Shown: in pieces, positions 1-5,076 of the stretch
Position numbering within the stretch: position 1 is the first letter of the stretch
Layout of the letters: every line of letters begins with the position of its first letter
DNA from: CAIMZW01 sp037142435
GTDB taxonomy: Bacteria; Actinomycetota; Actinomycetes; Nanopelagicales; Nanopelagicaceae
Length of the DNA: 5,215 nucleotides
Reading direction: 5' to 3'
Assembly: GCA_037142435.1 (NCBI GenBank)
Contig: JBAXAO010000069.1
Location: 1 to 5,215, forward strand
Program-made: the position numbers and the translations under genes
Notes under the pieces: model-generated
Databases searched by the model: none
What the model saw: only the letters and a program-made list of their open reading frames with translations
What the model was told of the DNA's origin: nothing

Positions 1-28
1 GGCCAAAGACTGGGTTGGAACTTTGCAT
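1..28 (-). CDS. Start of a probable Bax inhibitor-1/YccA-family membrane protein (partial, cut by window edge)
   Basis: Only the first nine codons are inside the window; they read MQSSNPVFG. The start is chosen because ATG at 28-26 is preceded by GAGGAG (40-35) with a 6-nt spacer, one of the best ribosome sites in the window. From memory, actinobacterial Bax inhibitor-1/YccA-family integral membrane proteins begin with a near-identical short stretch (M-x-S-S-N-P-V-F). That is the only basis for the family name, and nine residues cannot prove it. The gene lies downstream of, and in the same direction as, the sulfur operon. It is separated from it by about 217 bp containing a hairpin and a palindrome, so it probably has its own control region. 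No catalytic or membrane residue is visible here. Confidence 0.45.
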
Positions 29-61
29 TAACTTCTCCTCTTTCAGGTGCATTACTTATCC

Positions 62-150
62 GATCGCCTGCGGGTGAAGCCCGGGCGATCAACTGCTCCA
101 GAATTTCTGGAATTATCAGTGTCAACAAGTCTAAGGGCGAAGTAATTCCA
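62..150 (-). promoter_or_regulatory. Structured leader / control region ahead of the minus-strand partial gene
   Basis: Three nested signals fill the gap between the sulfur operon and the partial gene. (1) GATCGCC at 62-68 pairs with GGCGATC at 84-90, and inside it CGGG (71-74) pairs with CCCG (80-83). This gives an 11-bp GC-rich stem with a 2-nt bulge (69-70) and a 5-nt loop, about 20 nt before the ribosome site. (2) A perfect 7-1-7 palindrome, TCCAGAATTTCTGGA, lies at 97-111. (3) An 8-bp inverted repeat, TGGAATTA (108-115) and TAATTCCA (143-150), overlaps it. On the minus strand a consensus -35-like TTGACA lies at 125-120 and a GATAAT at 117-112, but no correctly spaced -35/-10 pair is seen. 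No U-run follows the hairpin on either strand, so it is not a classical terminator. An operator plus an mRNA leader structure is the likeliest reading. Confidence 0.4.
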
Positions 151-245
151 ACACAGTCCATTTCCTCATTCCATGGCGCAGATTTGAGCGTAAATACTGA
201 GAATCATCTTAAAATAGAGCTCTGGCTGGCCTGCAACAGATTTCG

Positions 246-776
246 CTAGATAAAGAGAAGCTGCGCTCCATTAGTAAGTTCGATGAAATCCGTGGCGCTG
301 ATAATTCCCTCAACGTCATCGCGAAGTTCATTCATCGTCAACTTGTTCATATCCGCCGACATTCGACAAGCCCAGAGATGCCCACCCGAGGCAACAATTT
401 GATCGAGAAAGTCGGGGATTTCTGGGACTCCGAGATCGGCAATTTGCTTTTTCAACATATGAGTAGCCATTGAAGTCATTCCTGGCACTGGCATCAGCCC
501 CTGAGGAATGTGCATGTCGGTACCAGGCATATGCATTGCTGTGTTACCAGCCGGGCTAAATTGCAAATCGTTCATTCGGGATTTAGTAATCATATCGAAA
601 CCCCAAAATGTGAAAAAGATGTGGGTCTCAATTCCCTCGCCCAACGCTGCATTTCCCAAGATCAAACCTGGGTAAGCCATAACGAGATTTCCCTTTGAAC
701 AAATAATCGCGAGTTTGCGATCGCTTTCTTCGGTATCGAAATTTGGAACAATTGAAGGTGCAGTTAATGTTGTCAT
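246..776 (-). CDS. dsrE2: DsrE2-family sulfur-relay protein
   Basis: A 176-residue protein of the DsrE/DsrF-like family, DsrE2 branch, whose members are thought to bind or pass sulfane sulfur on a conserved cysteine. Hallmarks, counted from the chosen start: a beta strand followed by CSKG (26-29) and MAYPGLIL (33-40), an HIFFTFWG block (52-59), a Met-rich stretch (79-106), GGHLWACRMS (131-140) with the family's conserved Cys137, and a C-terminal LLFI. The length fits the family. The start is ATG at 776, not an in-frame upstream codon at 797: AAGGAG (789-784) sits 7 nt before it and shares bases with the TAA stop of the preceding gene. It is the last gene of a three-gene operon with a DsrC/TusE-like protein and an SQR-like flavoprotein, which points to handling of sulfur from sulfide oxidation. 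Cys26 is a second candidate thiol. The family call is firm; the exact donor and acceptor are inference. Confidence 0.88.
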   Translation of the reverse strand: MTTLTAPSIVPNFDTEESDRKLAIICSKGNLVMAYPGLILGNAALGEGIETHIFFTFWGFDMITKSRMNDLQFSPAGNTAMHMPGTDMHIPQGLMPVPGMTSMATHMLKKQIADLGVPEIPDFLDQIVASGGHLWACRMSADMNKLTMNELRDDVEGIISATDFIELTNGAQLLFI

Positions 777-787
777 TTCATTTCTCC

Positions 788-1102
788 TTAAACACAACCC
801 TTAGGTTTTGGAAGTCCAGCAATGTAAGCCATCTTCTTTGCCGGTTTTTTGGGGAAAAGTTCAAATTGCTCTTTAATGGGAAAACCACCGACCGTTTGGG
901 TGTGGCGAGATGTGGATGATTCACCGAGAAGCGCGAAATCCTCGCGTAAGAACTTAATTACTTCCCAATGTCGATCTGTCATAGGGACGCCAACCTGTTC
1001 GGCTAATACTTTGGCAATTTCTTCAGTCCACTCGGTGGGAACTGTGAGAAAACCTTCTTCGTTTACGTTTATCTGTTTTCCTGCAATATCTATTAGTGGC
1101 AT
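788..1102 (-). CDS. DsrC/TusE-family sulfur-relay protein, single C-terminal cysteine
   Basis: A 104-residue DsrC/TusE-family protein. It shows the family's order: a short N-terminal beta region with the EEGFL motif (15-19), a helix-turn-helix-like middle with HWEVIKFLRED (45-55), and the flexible C-terminal arm AGLPKPKGCV (95-104). The penultimate Cys103 matches CysA, the residue that carries persulfide in this family. The second cysteine of true dissimilatory DsrC, eleven residues earlier, is replaced by Ala92. The protein therefore resembles TusE-type, one-cysteine members and probably cannot form the intramolecular disulfide or trisulfide of DsrC. ATG at 1102 follows AAGGAG (1116-1111) by 8 nt, and that site overlaps the TAA stop of the upstream flavoprotein gene. 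It sits between an SQR-like gene and dsrE2, with no dsrAB or tusBCD in the window. I infer that it accepts sulfur from the flavoprotein or exchanges it with DsrE2; a tRNA-thiolation role is the alternative. Confidence 0.9.
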   Translation of the reverse strand: MPLIDIAGKQINVNEEGFLTVPTEWTEEIAKVLAEQVGVPMTDRHWEVIKFLREDFALLGESSTSRHTQTVGGFPIKEQFELFPKKPAKKMAYIAGLPKPKGCV

Positions 1103-1114
1103 TTTTTCATCTCC

Positions 1115-2359
1115 TTATTTCGTCATTGCTTCATGCTTACCAAGCATGGACATTTTTGATGGAATGGGAATTCGTCTACCGCGGATTAGGAAGTTCCAAT
1201 AAATCCATTTGAAGCTCAATTTGCCCCAATGATTGATTCGGGTCTCCTTAAGTAACGAAAAGGGACCAACGATCGGGATCGGAAAATCTCCAGTTAGAGG
1301 CTCTACTAAGTAATTGAAGTCAATGAGCAAGCCCTTGCCGTTCCCTGACTCTATGAAACAGTTGGCATGACCATCAAACTTATGAGTCATTGGCTGGCCT
1401 TCAACATGCTGAACGAAATTCTCGGCAAAATGATCAATGGCGAAGTGGGCAACAGATCCAGCTTTGGAGGCTGGGATATCTGAAGCATCTCCCAAACCGA
1501 AAACGTTCCGATATTTTTTTGACAAGAAATTCTCTTTATCCACCGGCACATAGTTGAGATCATCGCCCATTCCTGATCGGGCGATGAAATCTGCACCCAT
1601 ATTGACTGGAACCGTGACCAAGAGATCGAAGGGAATTTCTCGTTCATCCATGGAGATCAGGGTCTTCGTTTCCGGGTCAATCCTTTCGATTACAAAGTCA
1701 GGTTCGAGGGTAATTTTTCGTTCGTCCAACATATAACCCAATTGCTTGGAACACACTGGCTTTGTGAATGCACCCTCCAGCGGAGTCACATAAGTGATTT
1801 CAACGCGATCACGCATCTTTCGTTCTTCAAAAAAAGCATCTGCTAGGAAGGTGAATTCCAGTGGAGCAACCGGGCACTTGATTGGCATTTCACAGATTTG
1901 AACCACAAGTCGGCCACCTTGAAAGTTCTTGAGAGCCTCTCCTAAAGCAACCGCACCGTCAAGGGTATAGAAGTCGAAGACACTCTTACGCCATACGCTC
2001 TCATCATCCATGCCAGGGGTTTGTTCGGGATGCGGAGTTGTCCCTGATGCGACGATGAGGTAGTCGTACTCAAGAATTTGGCCATCTACCAGTTTCACTT
2101 GATTAAGTTCAGGTTCTACGCAGTCGATTTCCGCTTCGACGAAATCTACCCCTCGAGGGAGAAAGCGTGCGCGTTCCTTTACTATTTCCTCCGGCGCATA
2201 AACTCCAAAAGGAAGCAATAGCAAGCCGGGCTGATACAGGTGTTGACTATTTGAATCTATGACTTTTATGGACCATTGATTAATTGCAAGTTTTTTCCGG
2301 AGTTTGTTTGCAACCATTGTTCCCGCTGTTCCACCTCCGAGAATCACGATGTGTTTCAT
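1115..2359 (-). CDS. sqr: Sulfide:quinone oxidoreductase-like FAD-dependent oxidoreductase
   Basis: A 414-residue flavoprotein of the SQR / flavocytochrome c sulfide dehydrogenase-like disulfide reductase group, which oxidises sulfide to sulfane sulfur and passes electrons to membrane quinone. Visible signs: an N-terminal FAD-binding Rossmann motif GGGTAG (8-13), the YLIVASGTTP strand-turn (100-109), a second nucleotide-fold region near 150-200 with CEMPIKCPVAPLEF (156-169), the FAD-contacting GLGDASDIPASKAG (288-301), and ANCFIES (332-338). Cys162 and Cys334 fall where the two catalytic SQR cysteines are expected; Cys156 is an extra cysteine close by. The C-terminal stretch 366-392 is rich in Trp, Phe and basic residues, as in the amphipathic membrane-attachment helices of SQR. 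The start is ATG at 2359 with AGGAG (2369-2365) 5 nt upstream. It is the first gene of the operon. The SQR subtype is not resolved, and a persulfide or thiol substrate is possible. Confidence 0.82.
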   Translation of the reverse strand: MKHIVILGGGTAGTMVANKLRKKLAINQWSIKVIDSNSQHLYQPGLLLLPFGVYAPEEIVKERARFLPRGVDFVEAEIDCVEPELNQVKLVDGQILEYDYLIVASGTTPHPEQTPGMDDESVWRKSVFDFYTLDGAVALGEALKNFQGGRLVVQICEMPIKCPVAPLEFTFLADAFFEERKMRDRVEITYVTPLEGAFTKPVCSKQLGYMLDERKITLEPDFVIERIDPETKTLISMDEREIPFDLLVTVPVNMGADFIARSGMGDDLNYVPVDKENFLSKKYRNVFGLGDASDIPASKAGSVAHFAIDHFAENFVQHVEGQPMTHKFDGHANCFIESGNGKGLLIDFNYLVEPLTGDFPIPIVGPFSLLKETRINHWGKLSFKWIYWNFLIRGRRIPIPSKMSMLGKHEAMTK

Positions 2360-2516
2360 GATTTCTCCTCTCCATTTAGAGAGTACTCCGCCTAACTTTT
2401 TGAAAGGTGAAGTCTTGGAGTGATGCTCAACTCAAATCCCTCAAGGCGTTTTGCTACGTGTAATAAATGTGATGCGCACTACTTTGCTCAAAGGGCTAAC
2501 ACTTAATAAAAAGTCT
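2360..2516 (-). promoter_or_regulatory. Upstream region of the sulfur operon, with a small dyad
   Basis: These 157 bp lie between the end of corA and the first gene of the sulfur operon and must hold the operon's promoter if it is not read through from corA. No convincing -35/-10 pair is visible. The only ordered element I can point to is an imperfect dyad at 2418-2433 (GAGTGA-TGC-TCA-A-CTC), about 60 bp before the start codon, which could be a repressor site. No stem followed by a T-run is seen after the corA stop, so no terminator is called and transcription from corA into the operon cannot be excluded. Confidence 0.25.
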
Positions 2517-3488
2517 TTACAACCACCCAGATTTACGGAACTTGCGTACCAAAAATGCCGTCAAAGAAACCATTACACCGACTGTGACGAAGTAGCCATA
2601 TTTTGTAGTGAGTTCGGGCATGTGGTGAAAGTTCATTCCATAGATGCCGGCAATCATGGTTGGTCCAGAGGCAAGAGCCACCCAAGCAGAGATTCTGCGA
2701 ACATCGATATTTTGTTGGACTTGAATATGAGCCAAATCGGCTTGGAGCACAGATGTGATGAGTGAATCCAACCCAGAAGCTTGTTCGCATGCCTGAATCA
2801 GGTGATCGGAGGTATCTCGAAAGAATGGGCGCATCTTCTCCGGAACCGCGCTGACCATTCCGGTAGATAATTTACTTATCGGAATGATTAAAGGTTCGAT
2901 CGCATGTTTGAATTCGATGATCTCACGCTTGAGAAAATATATTTCTTGCGAAAAGGTTTGGCGCTTTCCATTAAATACTTTATTTTCTACGCCAACCACT
3001 TCGTGTTCCAGTGAATGGGCAATTGTCGTATAGCCATCGATGATTCGGTCAGCAACTGCGTGCAAGACCGCAAATGGTCCAAGGCGCATTAGTTCAGGTT
3101 TCTGTTCTAGGTCGTGGCGGACGGTTGAAAGTGGATGTCCTTCGCCGTGGCGAACAATCACAATGAAATGATCACTGATAAAGCACATTAATTCGCCGGT
3201 AGAAATCTCTTGTTCTCTCTGATCAAAGAAAACAGTCTTGAGGACAAAAAAAGTCAGTCCTTCATAATCCTCGATTTTGGGGCGTTGCTTGGCGTTAATG
3301 GCATCTTCAACGGCCAAGGGGTGAAAGTTGAGCTCGCCGACGACCATGTCGAATTCTGATTGCGTAGGTTCAGCCAAGCCCAGCCAAACGAAGCCGCCTT
3401 CGTTCCTAGCAATTTCGACTAGGTCTGAGATGTCAGATGGGCCCTCAGTGCGAATGCCATTTTGATAGAGAGCAACATCTACGATCAT
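2517..3488 (-). CDS. corA: CorA-family magnesium/divalent cation channel
   Basis: A 323-residue inner-membrane cation channel of the CorA family, which works as a homopentamer and lets Mg2+ (in some members Co2+ or Ni2+) into the cell. The signature YGMN is at 283-286, followed by the short loop with MPEL (290-293), which together form the pore-mouth selectivity region. The first transmembrane helix covers about 264-282 and the second about 298-316. A basic tail ends in GWL, as is common in the family. The N-terminal 225 or so residues form the cytoplasmic sensor domain, and residues about 140-262 the long stalk helix. The length is normal. ATG at 3488 has no Shine-Dalgarno sequence, but TAAATT at 3500-3495 ends exactly 6 nt before it, suggesting a leaderless mRNA. 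It is separated by 130 bp from the sulfur genes downstream; no functional link is evident. Confidence 0.92.
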   Translation of the reverse strand: MIVDVALYQNGIRTEGPSDISDLVEIARNEGGFVWLGLAEPTQSEFDMVVGELNFHPLAVEDAINAKQRPKIEDYEGLTFFVLKTVFFDQREQEISTGELMCFISDHFIVIVRHGEGHPLSTVRHDLEQKPELMRLGPFAVLHAVADRIIDGYTTIAHSLEHEVVGVENKVFNGKRQTFSQEIYFLKREIIEFKHAIEPLIIPISKLSTGMVSAVPEKMRPFFRDTSDHLIQACEQASGLDSLITSVLQADLAHIQVQQNIDVRRISAWVALASGPTMIAGIYGMNFHHMPELTTKYGYFVTVGVMVSLTAFLVRKFRKSGWL

Positions 3489-3494
3489 GAGAGG

Positions 3495-3500
3495 AATTTA
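3495..3500 (-). promoter_or_regulatory. Possible -10 element for a leaderless corA transcript
   Basis: On the minus strand TAAATT (TAnnnT pattern) lies 6 nt before the corA ATG. With usual -10 to start-site spacing, transcription would begin at or next to the A of the ATG, which fits the absence of any ribosome site. No good -35 hexamer is seen 16-18 nt upstream, so this is tentative. Confidence 0.35.
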
Positions 3501-3538
3501 GTCCGATTTCGGTGAATAAGATGAAAATGTCCCGATCT

Positions 3539-3550
3539 CGTCATCTGACG
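3539..3550. repeat. Short palindrome between divergent genes
   Basis: CGTCA-TC-TGACG is a 5-2-5 perfect inverted repeat in the 155-bp space between corA (minus) and the zinc-ribbon gene (plus). Its place fits a shared regulator site, but a repeat this short can arise by chance. Confidence 0.3.
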
Positions 3551-3643
3551 TTCACTTTCCCCAAGAAACCCCAGAGGCTCTTGAGTTCATACTGGTCTTA
3601 CTTCCCCCAAAGTGCTTTTTAGAGCGATCGAAAGGGAGTTGCC

Positions 3644-3826
3644 ATGTCAAAGTTCATTGATTACCCAACTTGTTTTGCTTGTCGATCCATCGAGCTCGAA
3701 ATCGTCTCTAACGATGAATTTGGGCCAATGACCATGTGTGGCGAATGTGGACACTCGTGGATCTCATCCTTTGACGAGATTAATTCCACCATTTTTGAAA
3801 CGATCGTTGTCGGCAGGGTTGCCTGA
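3644..3826 (+). CDS. Small zinc-ribbon protein of unknown function
   Basis: A 60-residue cytoplasmic protein with two CxxC knuckles, Cys10-x2-Cys13 and Cys32-x2-Cys35, separated by 18 residues. The second knuckle sits in MCGECGHSW. This is the usual layout of a zinc ribbon that binds one Zn2+ through four cysteines. Such domains occur in nucleic-acid-binding and transcription-related proteins, but I recognise no specific family and assign no function. The start is well supported: AAGGGAG at 3632-3638 lies 5 nt before ATG at 3644. Acidic residues around 42-52 and a hydrophobic C-terminus complete the chain. It is divergent from corA and its stop is 34 bp from the 3' end of the convergent tRNA gene. 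The four cysteines and the ribosome site make it a real gene rather than a chance frame. Confidence 0.75.
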   Translation: MSKFIDYPTCFACRSIELEIVSNDEFGPMTMCGECGHSWISSFDEINSTIFETIVVGRVA

Positions 3827-3860
3827 ACGTAAGCATAAGAAGTTCACGGCTACCTGTAAG

Positions 3861-3933
3861 TGCCCCGAGTGGGGGTCGAACCCACACTTGGAGGATTTTA
3901 AGTCCTCTGCCTCTGCCATTGGGCTATCGGGGC
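3861..3933 (-). tRNA. tRNA with anticodon UAA (predicted Leu), short variable loop
   Basis: A 73-nt cloverleaf can be drawn by hand. The acceptor stem is GCCCCGA/TCGGGGC (3933-3927 with 3868-3862), and the discriminator is A at 3861. The D-arm is GCCCAATGGCAGAGGC with the GG pair. The anticodon stem is GAGGA/TCCTC with loop CTTAAAA, giving anticodon TAA, which reads codon UUA (Leu). The variable loop is 5 nt (CAAGT), and the T-arm is GTGGG-TTCGACC-CCCAC. CCA is not encoded; the next bases are CTT. The A discriminator and the anticodon fit leucine, but bacterial tRNA-Leu normally carries a long variable arm (class II), which is clearly absent. A possible -10, TAGACT, lies at 3952-3947, about 13 nt upstream, without a clear -35. 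That a tRNA is present is near certain; the amino acid is read from the anticodon only. Confidence 0.92.
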
Positions 3934-4018
3934 CAATGCGCGGCTGAGTCTACTAGGCGTCTGGAGAGGCGCAGACTTCGATTTCCGGCCTAAAACTAGT
4001 CGGAATTACCAGGAGTAA

Positions 4019-4058
4019 TTTTGTACAAAACGAGAGTACTTTCGTACAATATTTTGTA
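4019..4058 (+). promoter_or_regulatory. Toxin-antitoxin promoter/operator made of three abutting palindromes
   Basis: Three dyads tile this 40-bp stretch with no gap. The first, TTTTGTACAAAA (4019-4030), is perfect. The second, CGAGAGTACTTTCG (4031-4044), has one mismatched pair. The third, TACAATATTTTGTA (4045-4058), has one mismatched pair and ends on the A of the antitoxin ATG. The third contains a -10-like TACAAT (4045-4050) that ends 7 nt before the ATG. The first contains a -35-like TTGTAC (4021-4026), 18 nt upstream of it. There is no Shine-Dalgarno site near the ATG, so the mRNA is probably leaderless. Phd/YefM-type antitoxins typically repress their own promoter, with the toxin as co-repressor, by binding such palindromes. 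Binding here would cover both promoter elements. Confidence 0.65.
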
Positions 4059-4306
4059 TGACCACCTTAACTGTCTCAGAATTCCGAAGTGATATCTCAA
4101 AGGCGGTAAAGGCCGCTCAGAAGAATGCGGTTTCCATCTCAAAACACGGAGAGGAAATTGCAGTCCTCGTAAGCGCTTCGATGTACGAAAAAATGCTAAA
4201 TGCCCTCGAAGAACTGGAAGATATCGCCACCTTTGACGAAGCAATGTCAGGAAAAGATGAATCTGTCCCTTGGGAAAAAGCACGTAAGGATCTTGGGTTG
4301 GCGTGA
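4058..4306 (+). CDS. Phd/YefM-family antitoxin
   Basis: An 82-residue type II antitoxin. The N-terminal half carries the Phd/YefM fold: TVSEFRSDISKAVKAA (5-20), then VSISKHGEEIAVLVSASMYEKM (25-46), the usual strand-turn-strand ahead of a helix that forms the DNA-binding dimer. The C-terminal part, about 50-82, is acidic and helix-prone and would wrap around and block the toxin. The start is ATG at 4058; no ribosome site is seen, and a -10-like TACAAT 7 nt upstream suggests a leaderless message. Its stop codon overlaps the toxin's GTG start by four bases (GTGA), so translation is coupled and the antitoxin is made first. The last palindrome of the promoter runs onto the start codon, consistent with autoregulation. 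The family call rests on sequence pattern and on the linked toxin. Confidence 0.87.
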   Translation: MTTLTVSEFRSDISKAVKAAQKNAVSISKHGEEIAVLVSASMYEKMLNALEELEDIATFDEAMSGKDESVPWEKARKDLGLA

Positions 4307-4560
4307 GCAATTTTGTAATCCGAATTGACCCCACCCCACTGAAATTCCTCCTAGGGCTCAAGTCTTCGGATCAAAGACGCATTGAAGCGGCGATCAGTTT
4401 GCTTGCGACTAACCCCATTCCCCCAAAAGCGCTCAAGCTTTCTGGACGTGATGGCTACCGACTCCGGGTTGGAAATTTTCGAGTGATTTATACGATCAAA
4501 CGTGAAATTCTTACAATTCGCGTCATCGGAATCGGCCATCGACGTGAAATTTATCGATAA
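4303..4560 (+). CDS. RelE/ParE-superfamily toxin (probable mRNA-cleaving RelE type)
   Basis: An 85-residue basic protein with the RelE/ParE toxin fold: an N-terminal strand (FVIRIDP, 4-10), two helices (about 12-36), and then the core strands with YRLRVGNFRVIY (52-63) and a C-terminal GHRREIYR (78-85). Arg53, Arg55, Arg60, Arg80/81 and Tyr84 stand where RelE-type ribosome-dependent mRNA endonucleases keep their basic catalytic residues and C-terminal tyrosine, so an intact, active toxin is likely. It starts at GTG 4303 within the antitoxin stop (GTGA overlap), with no ribosome site of its own; translation would depend on the antitoxin. The length is normal for the family. A ParE (gyrase) target cannot be fully excluded from sequence alone. 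Its stop is only 27 bp from the stop of the convergent membrane-protein gene, and no terminator hairpin is seen between them. Confidence 0.88.
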   Translation: MSNFVIRIDPTPLKFLLGLKSSDQRRIEAAISLLATNPIPPKALKLSGRDGYRLRVGNFRVIYTIKREILTIRVIGIGHRREIYR

Positions 4561-4587
4561 AATATTAACAGAAGACGTTTGCGGCCA

Positions 4588-5076
4588 CTAGCCTCGAAAC
4601 GGATCCCCAATTGAGCCGGCTCCTTGGACTAAATCAGTTAAAGTTTTCGTCAAATCATTCATTCTGCCAAAAGTCCAAACTGAAGATGTAAACGATTTTC
4701 TTAAAGATTCAGAAGAAAGAATTACGGATCTCCAAGTTTCCACCCATGACTCCCAGACATCTTTTTCGATCAGTCCATCACGCCTTGCCAGGTAGGCCCA
4801 CTCGAAAATATTTGCGAGTTGCACTGCCATTAAGTTTTGACTGATTTGCAAATCACTCCATTCCTTGCGATTTTCAAAAAGCTCTCTCTCCAAATTGGGC
4901 GTGGAAGCTCTCAGGCGTCGAATTTGATTCATCTCAACCACCATCGCCTGAAGATTAGAAAGCCTCATCGATTTTGCCAATTGTCTATTCGATCGAGCTA
5001 CAGCTAAAAAAGACAAAAAAAGTGCAAGAAGAGAAAGAGTTGAAATAACAGTCGAAATGACTTCCGCTGTGGACAT
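4588..5076 (-). CDS. Small membrane-anchored protein of unknown function
   Basis: A 162-residue protein with one N-terminal transmembrane helix (about 6-27, rich in Leu, Ala, Ser and Val) followed by basic residues (28-38). This predicts an N-out anchor with a cytoplasmic, mostly helical domain. The domain holds LANIFEWAYLARRDGLIEKDVW (87-108), then a Trp-rich segment (W108, W111, W115) and SLRKSF (124-129). This pattern of a hydrophobic helix, 'RDGLI' turn and 'W..W' helix recalls DUF4760-like small membrane proteins, but only loosely. No catalytic motif is visible. ATG at 5076 is preferred over an in-frame TTG at 5091, because the TTG has no ribosome site and would add only five residues. 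An AGGA (5087-5084) lies 7 nt before the ATG. It is convergent with the toxin gene and is not part of that operon. Confidence 0.65.
   Translation of the reverse strand: MSTAEVISTVISTLSLLALFLSFLAVARSNRQLAKSMRLSNLQAMVVEMNQIRRLRASTPNLERELFENRKEWSDLQISQNLMAVQLANIFEWAYLARRDGLIEKDVWESWVETWRSVILSSESLRKSFTSSVWTFGRMNDLTKTLTDLVQGAGSIGDPFRG

Noticed and set aside
1..161. A minus-strand frame open from ATG at 161 to the window edge (about 54 codons)
   Set aside because: Its ribosome site is poorly spaced (GAGGAA only 2 nt or less from the ATG), it runs through the hairpin and palindrome, and it conflicts with the better-supported start at 28 in another frame.
1..249. An open plus-strand frame of 82 codons running from the left edge to TAG at 247-249
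   Set aside because: It has no visible start, no recognisable motif, and covers the structured leader. The opposite strand carries a well-placed ribosome site and ATG at 28. It could be the tail of a real gene only if sequence left of the window supports it.
2451..2765. Plus-strand open frame of 104 codons opposite the end of corA
   Set aside because: It is antisense to the CorA pore and transmembrane helices, which are clearly coding on the minus strand.
3824..3846. TGAAC...GTTCA inverted repeat after the zinc-ribbon gene as a terminator
   Set aside because: It has only a 5-bp AT-containing stem with a 13-nt loop and no T-run.
3738..3947. Plus-strand open frame of 69 codons
   Set aside because: It overlaps the zinc-ribbon gene in another frame and then runs across the whole tRNA gene on the other strand; a chance frame.
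4011..4081. AGGAG at 4011-4015 followed by TTG at 4021, as a possible leader peptide or alternative start
   Set aside because: The TTG is out of frame with the antitoxin and gives only a short peptide running over the operator; AGGAG is too far (over 40 nt) to serve the antitoxin ATG.
3996..4361. Minus-strand open frame of 121 codons opposite the toxin-antitoxin genes
   Set aside because: It is antisense to the antitoxin, the start of the toxin and the operator, has an arginine/leucine-rich translation typical of shadow frames, and no family features.
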